NCBI GenBank assembly: GCA_017302775.1
Contig: JAFLDC010000182.1
Span: 1-6,051 of the forward strand
Source of the DNA: Sphingomonadales bacterium
GTDB lineage: Bacteria; Pseudomonadota; Alphaproteobacteria; Sphingomonadales; Sphingomonadaceae
Reading direction: 5' to 3'
Length of the DNA: 6,051 bases
Within the stretch, counting starts at the first letter, position 1; each line of letters opens with the position of its first letter. A model generated the notes under the pieces. That model was not told where the DNA came from. It did no database searches and saw only the letters and a list, made by a program, of their open reading frames with translations. Below are positions 5,696-6,051 of this stretch, piece after piece. The translations under genes and the position numbers were made by a program.

Positions 5696-5998
5696 ATGTC
5701 CAAACCCGAAAACCCCTTTCCCGGCTACAAGCACCTTCTCATCGAGCCGTACACTCCCAGCATCGGTGCGGTGGTGCACGATTTTGATCTTGCAGACATC
5801 AAGGACTCCGACGCGCGTGCCGAGCTGCGCAAGGCGCTGGCCGAATTCCAGGTGCTCTTTTTCCGTAAGCAGAAGCTGAGCCCGGCCGAGCAGGTGGCCG
5901 TGGCCCGCGTCTTCGGCGATCCCGACGGACCTTCCCGGAGCCCTCAAGGTAAGTCTCTGATTAATTGCAATAAATCAGAAAGTCGGCAAAACATGTAG
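5696..5998 (+). pseudogene. TauD/TfdA-family 2-oxoglutarate dioxygenase, N-terminal fragment only
   Basis: Intact members are Fe(II)/2-oxoglutarate dioxygenases of about 280-300 residues; TauD hydroxylates taurine, which then falls apart to sulfite and aminoacetaldehyde. Here a well-made start (AGGAG at 5684-5688, 7 nt before ATG) opens a frame of 100 residues. Residues 10-77 follow the family: IEPYTPSIGAVVHDFDLADI (16-35), LRKALAEFQVLFFRKQKLSP (44-63), then VARVFGDPD (69-77). From about residue 78 the homology is lost, the protein reads into AT-rich DNA (GKSLINCNKSESRQNM) and stops at 5996-5998. The iron ligands (HxD and the distal His) lie further on in this family and are absent, so the visible product cannot be a working dioxygenase. 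The simplest reading is interruption by inserted DNA at about 5927-5950. The rest of the gene may continue beyond the window; alternatives are deletion or an assembly join. TauD cannot be told from other TfdA-like sulfonate or sulfate-ester dioxygenases on this fragment. Confidence 0.75.
5956..5979. repeat. Near-perfect 24-bp palindrome in the AT-rich tail
   Basis: TCTGATT (5956-5962) mirrors AATCAGA (5973-5979) around a perfect ATTGCAAT core (5964-5971); 11 of 12 pairs match, the only mismatch being A5963-A5972. It has no spacer, so it is better suited to a protein dimer site than to an RNA hairpin. It sits about 43 nt upstream of the TTGACA element, a position fitting an operator or a transposase-binding subterminal site. 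Confidence 0.6.
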
Positions 5999-6011
5999 GC
6001 ATGTAGATGTA
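5992..6011 (+). repeat. Short 8-nt-period tandem repeat
   Basis: CATGTAG occurs at 5992-5998 and again at 6000-6006, followed by a partial third unit ATGTA (6007-6011). It lies between the palindrome and the promoter-like pair. Two and a half units of 8 nt may be chance in AT-rich DNA. Confidence 0.4.
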
Positions 6012-6021
6012 ATAATAGTGC

Positions 6022-6050
6022 TTGACAAACAATGCGCTTTTTGGTTTTAT
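6022..6050 (+). promoter_or_regulatory. Promoter-like pair reading out of the window
   Basis: A perfect -35 hexamer TTGACA (6022-6027) is followed after 17 nt by TTTTAT (6045-6050; 4 of 6 to TATAAT). Transcription would start just beyond the window edge and read rightwards, away from the tauD fragment. It would suit a transposase or another gene of the inserted DNA. Confidence 0.4.
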
Positions 6051-6051
6051 T

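Larger units (their letters stand above)
5949..6051. mobile_element. Probable left edge of inserted AT-rich DNA (insertion element candidate, incomplete)
   Basis: By hand count the sequence falls from about 77% GC (5881-5940) to about 33% GC (5949-6051) exactly where the dioxygenase homology breaks. The segment holds a near-perfect palindrome, a short tandem repeat and an outward-reading promoter-like pair, the layout expected just inside the end of an insertion sequence upstream of its transposase. The boundary is uncertain within about 5927-5955. A GTAA at 5949-5952 recalls the ends of IS66-family elements, but this is four bases only and not a family call. No transposase sequence and no second end are in the window, so a genomic island edge or misassembly is not excluded. 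Confidence 0.4.

Overview
The window is GC-rich DNA with closely packed genes. The families present (polar amino-acid ABC transporter, Xsc-type ThDP enzyme, stand-alone EAL protein, TauD-type dioxygenase) fit a free-living Pseudomonadota bacterium, plausibly a betaproteobacterium. That placement is inferred from gene content only; there is no rRNA or tRNA to anchor it.

Layout. (1) 1-1178, plus strand: the end of a two-gene block from an amino-acid ABC transporter, a permease missing its N-terminus followed by an intact ATPase that overlaps it by 4 nt. (2) 1236-1754, minus strand: an exported rhodanese-like protein, convergent with the transporter. (3) 2089-2388, minus strand: a 99-residue protein that looks like a small dimeric alpha/beta-barrel (ABM-like) protein. 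Gaps without genes lie on both sides of it (1755-2088 and 2389-2779); the second holds a perfect 10-bp inverted repeat and a promoter for the next gene. (4) 2780-4513, plus strand: a 577-residue ThDP enzyme closely resembling sulfoacetaldehyde acetyltransferase (Xsc). (5) 4657-5529, plus strand: a stand-alone EAL protein with every catalytic residue in place, probably an active c-di-GMP phosphodiesterase. (6) 5696 onward, plus strand: the first ~77 residues of a TauD/TfdA-family dioxygenase. Its homology stops abruptly where composition falls from about 77% GC (5881-5940) to about 33% GC (5949-6051, hand counts). The AT-rich tail carries a near-perfect 24-bp palindrome, a short tandem repeat and an outward-facing promoter-like pair, and looks like the edge of inserted DNA.

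How the genes may work together. Xsc converts sulfoacetaldehyde and phosphate to acetyl phosphate and sulfite; TauD releases sulfite from taurine by oxygenation. Two different C-S bond-cleaving enzymes near each other, with a periplasmic sulfurtransferase-like protein on the same side, suggest an organosulfonate/sulfur theme. The usual Xsc partners (phosphotransacetylase, taurine aminotransferase or dehydrogenase, sulfite exporter, sulfonate ABC transporter) are absent from the window, and the tauD copy appears broken. No wholly new system is evident. The best leads are the isolated xsc-EAL-tauD arrangement, the tauD disruption, the inverted repeats in the intergenic regions, and the two-cysteine active loop of the exported rhodanese.
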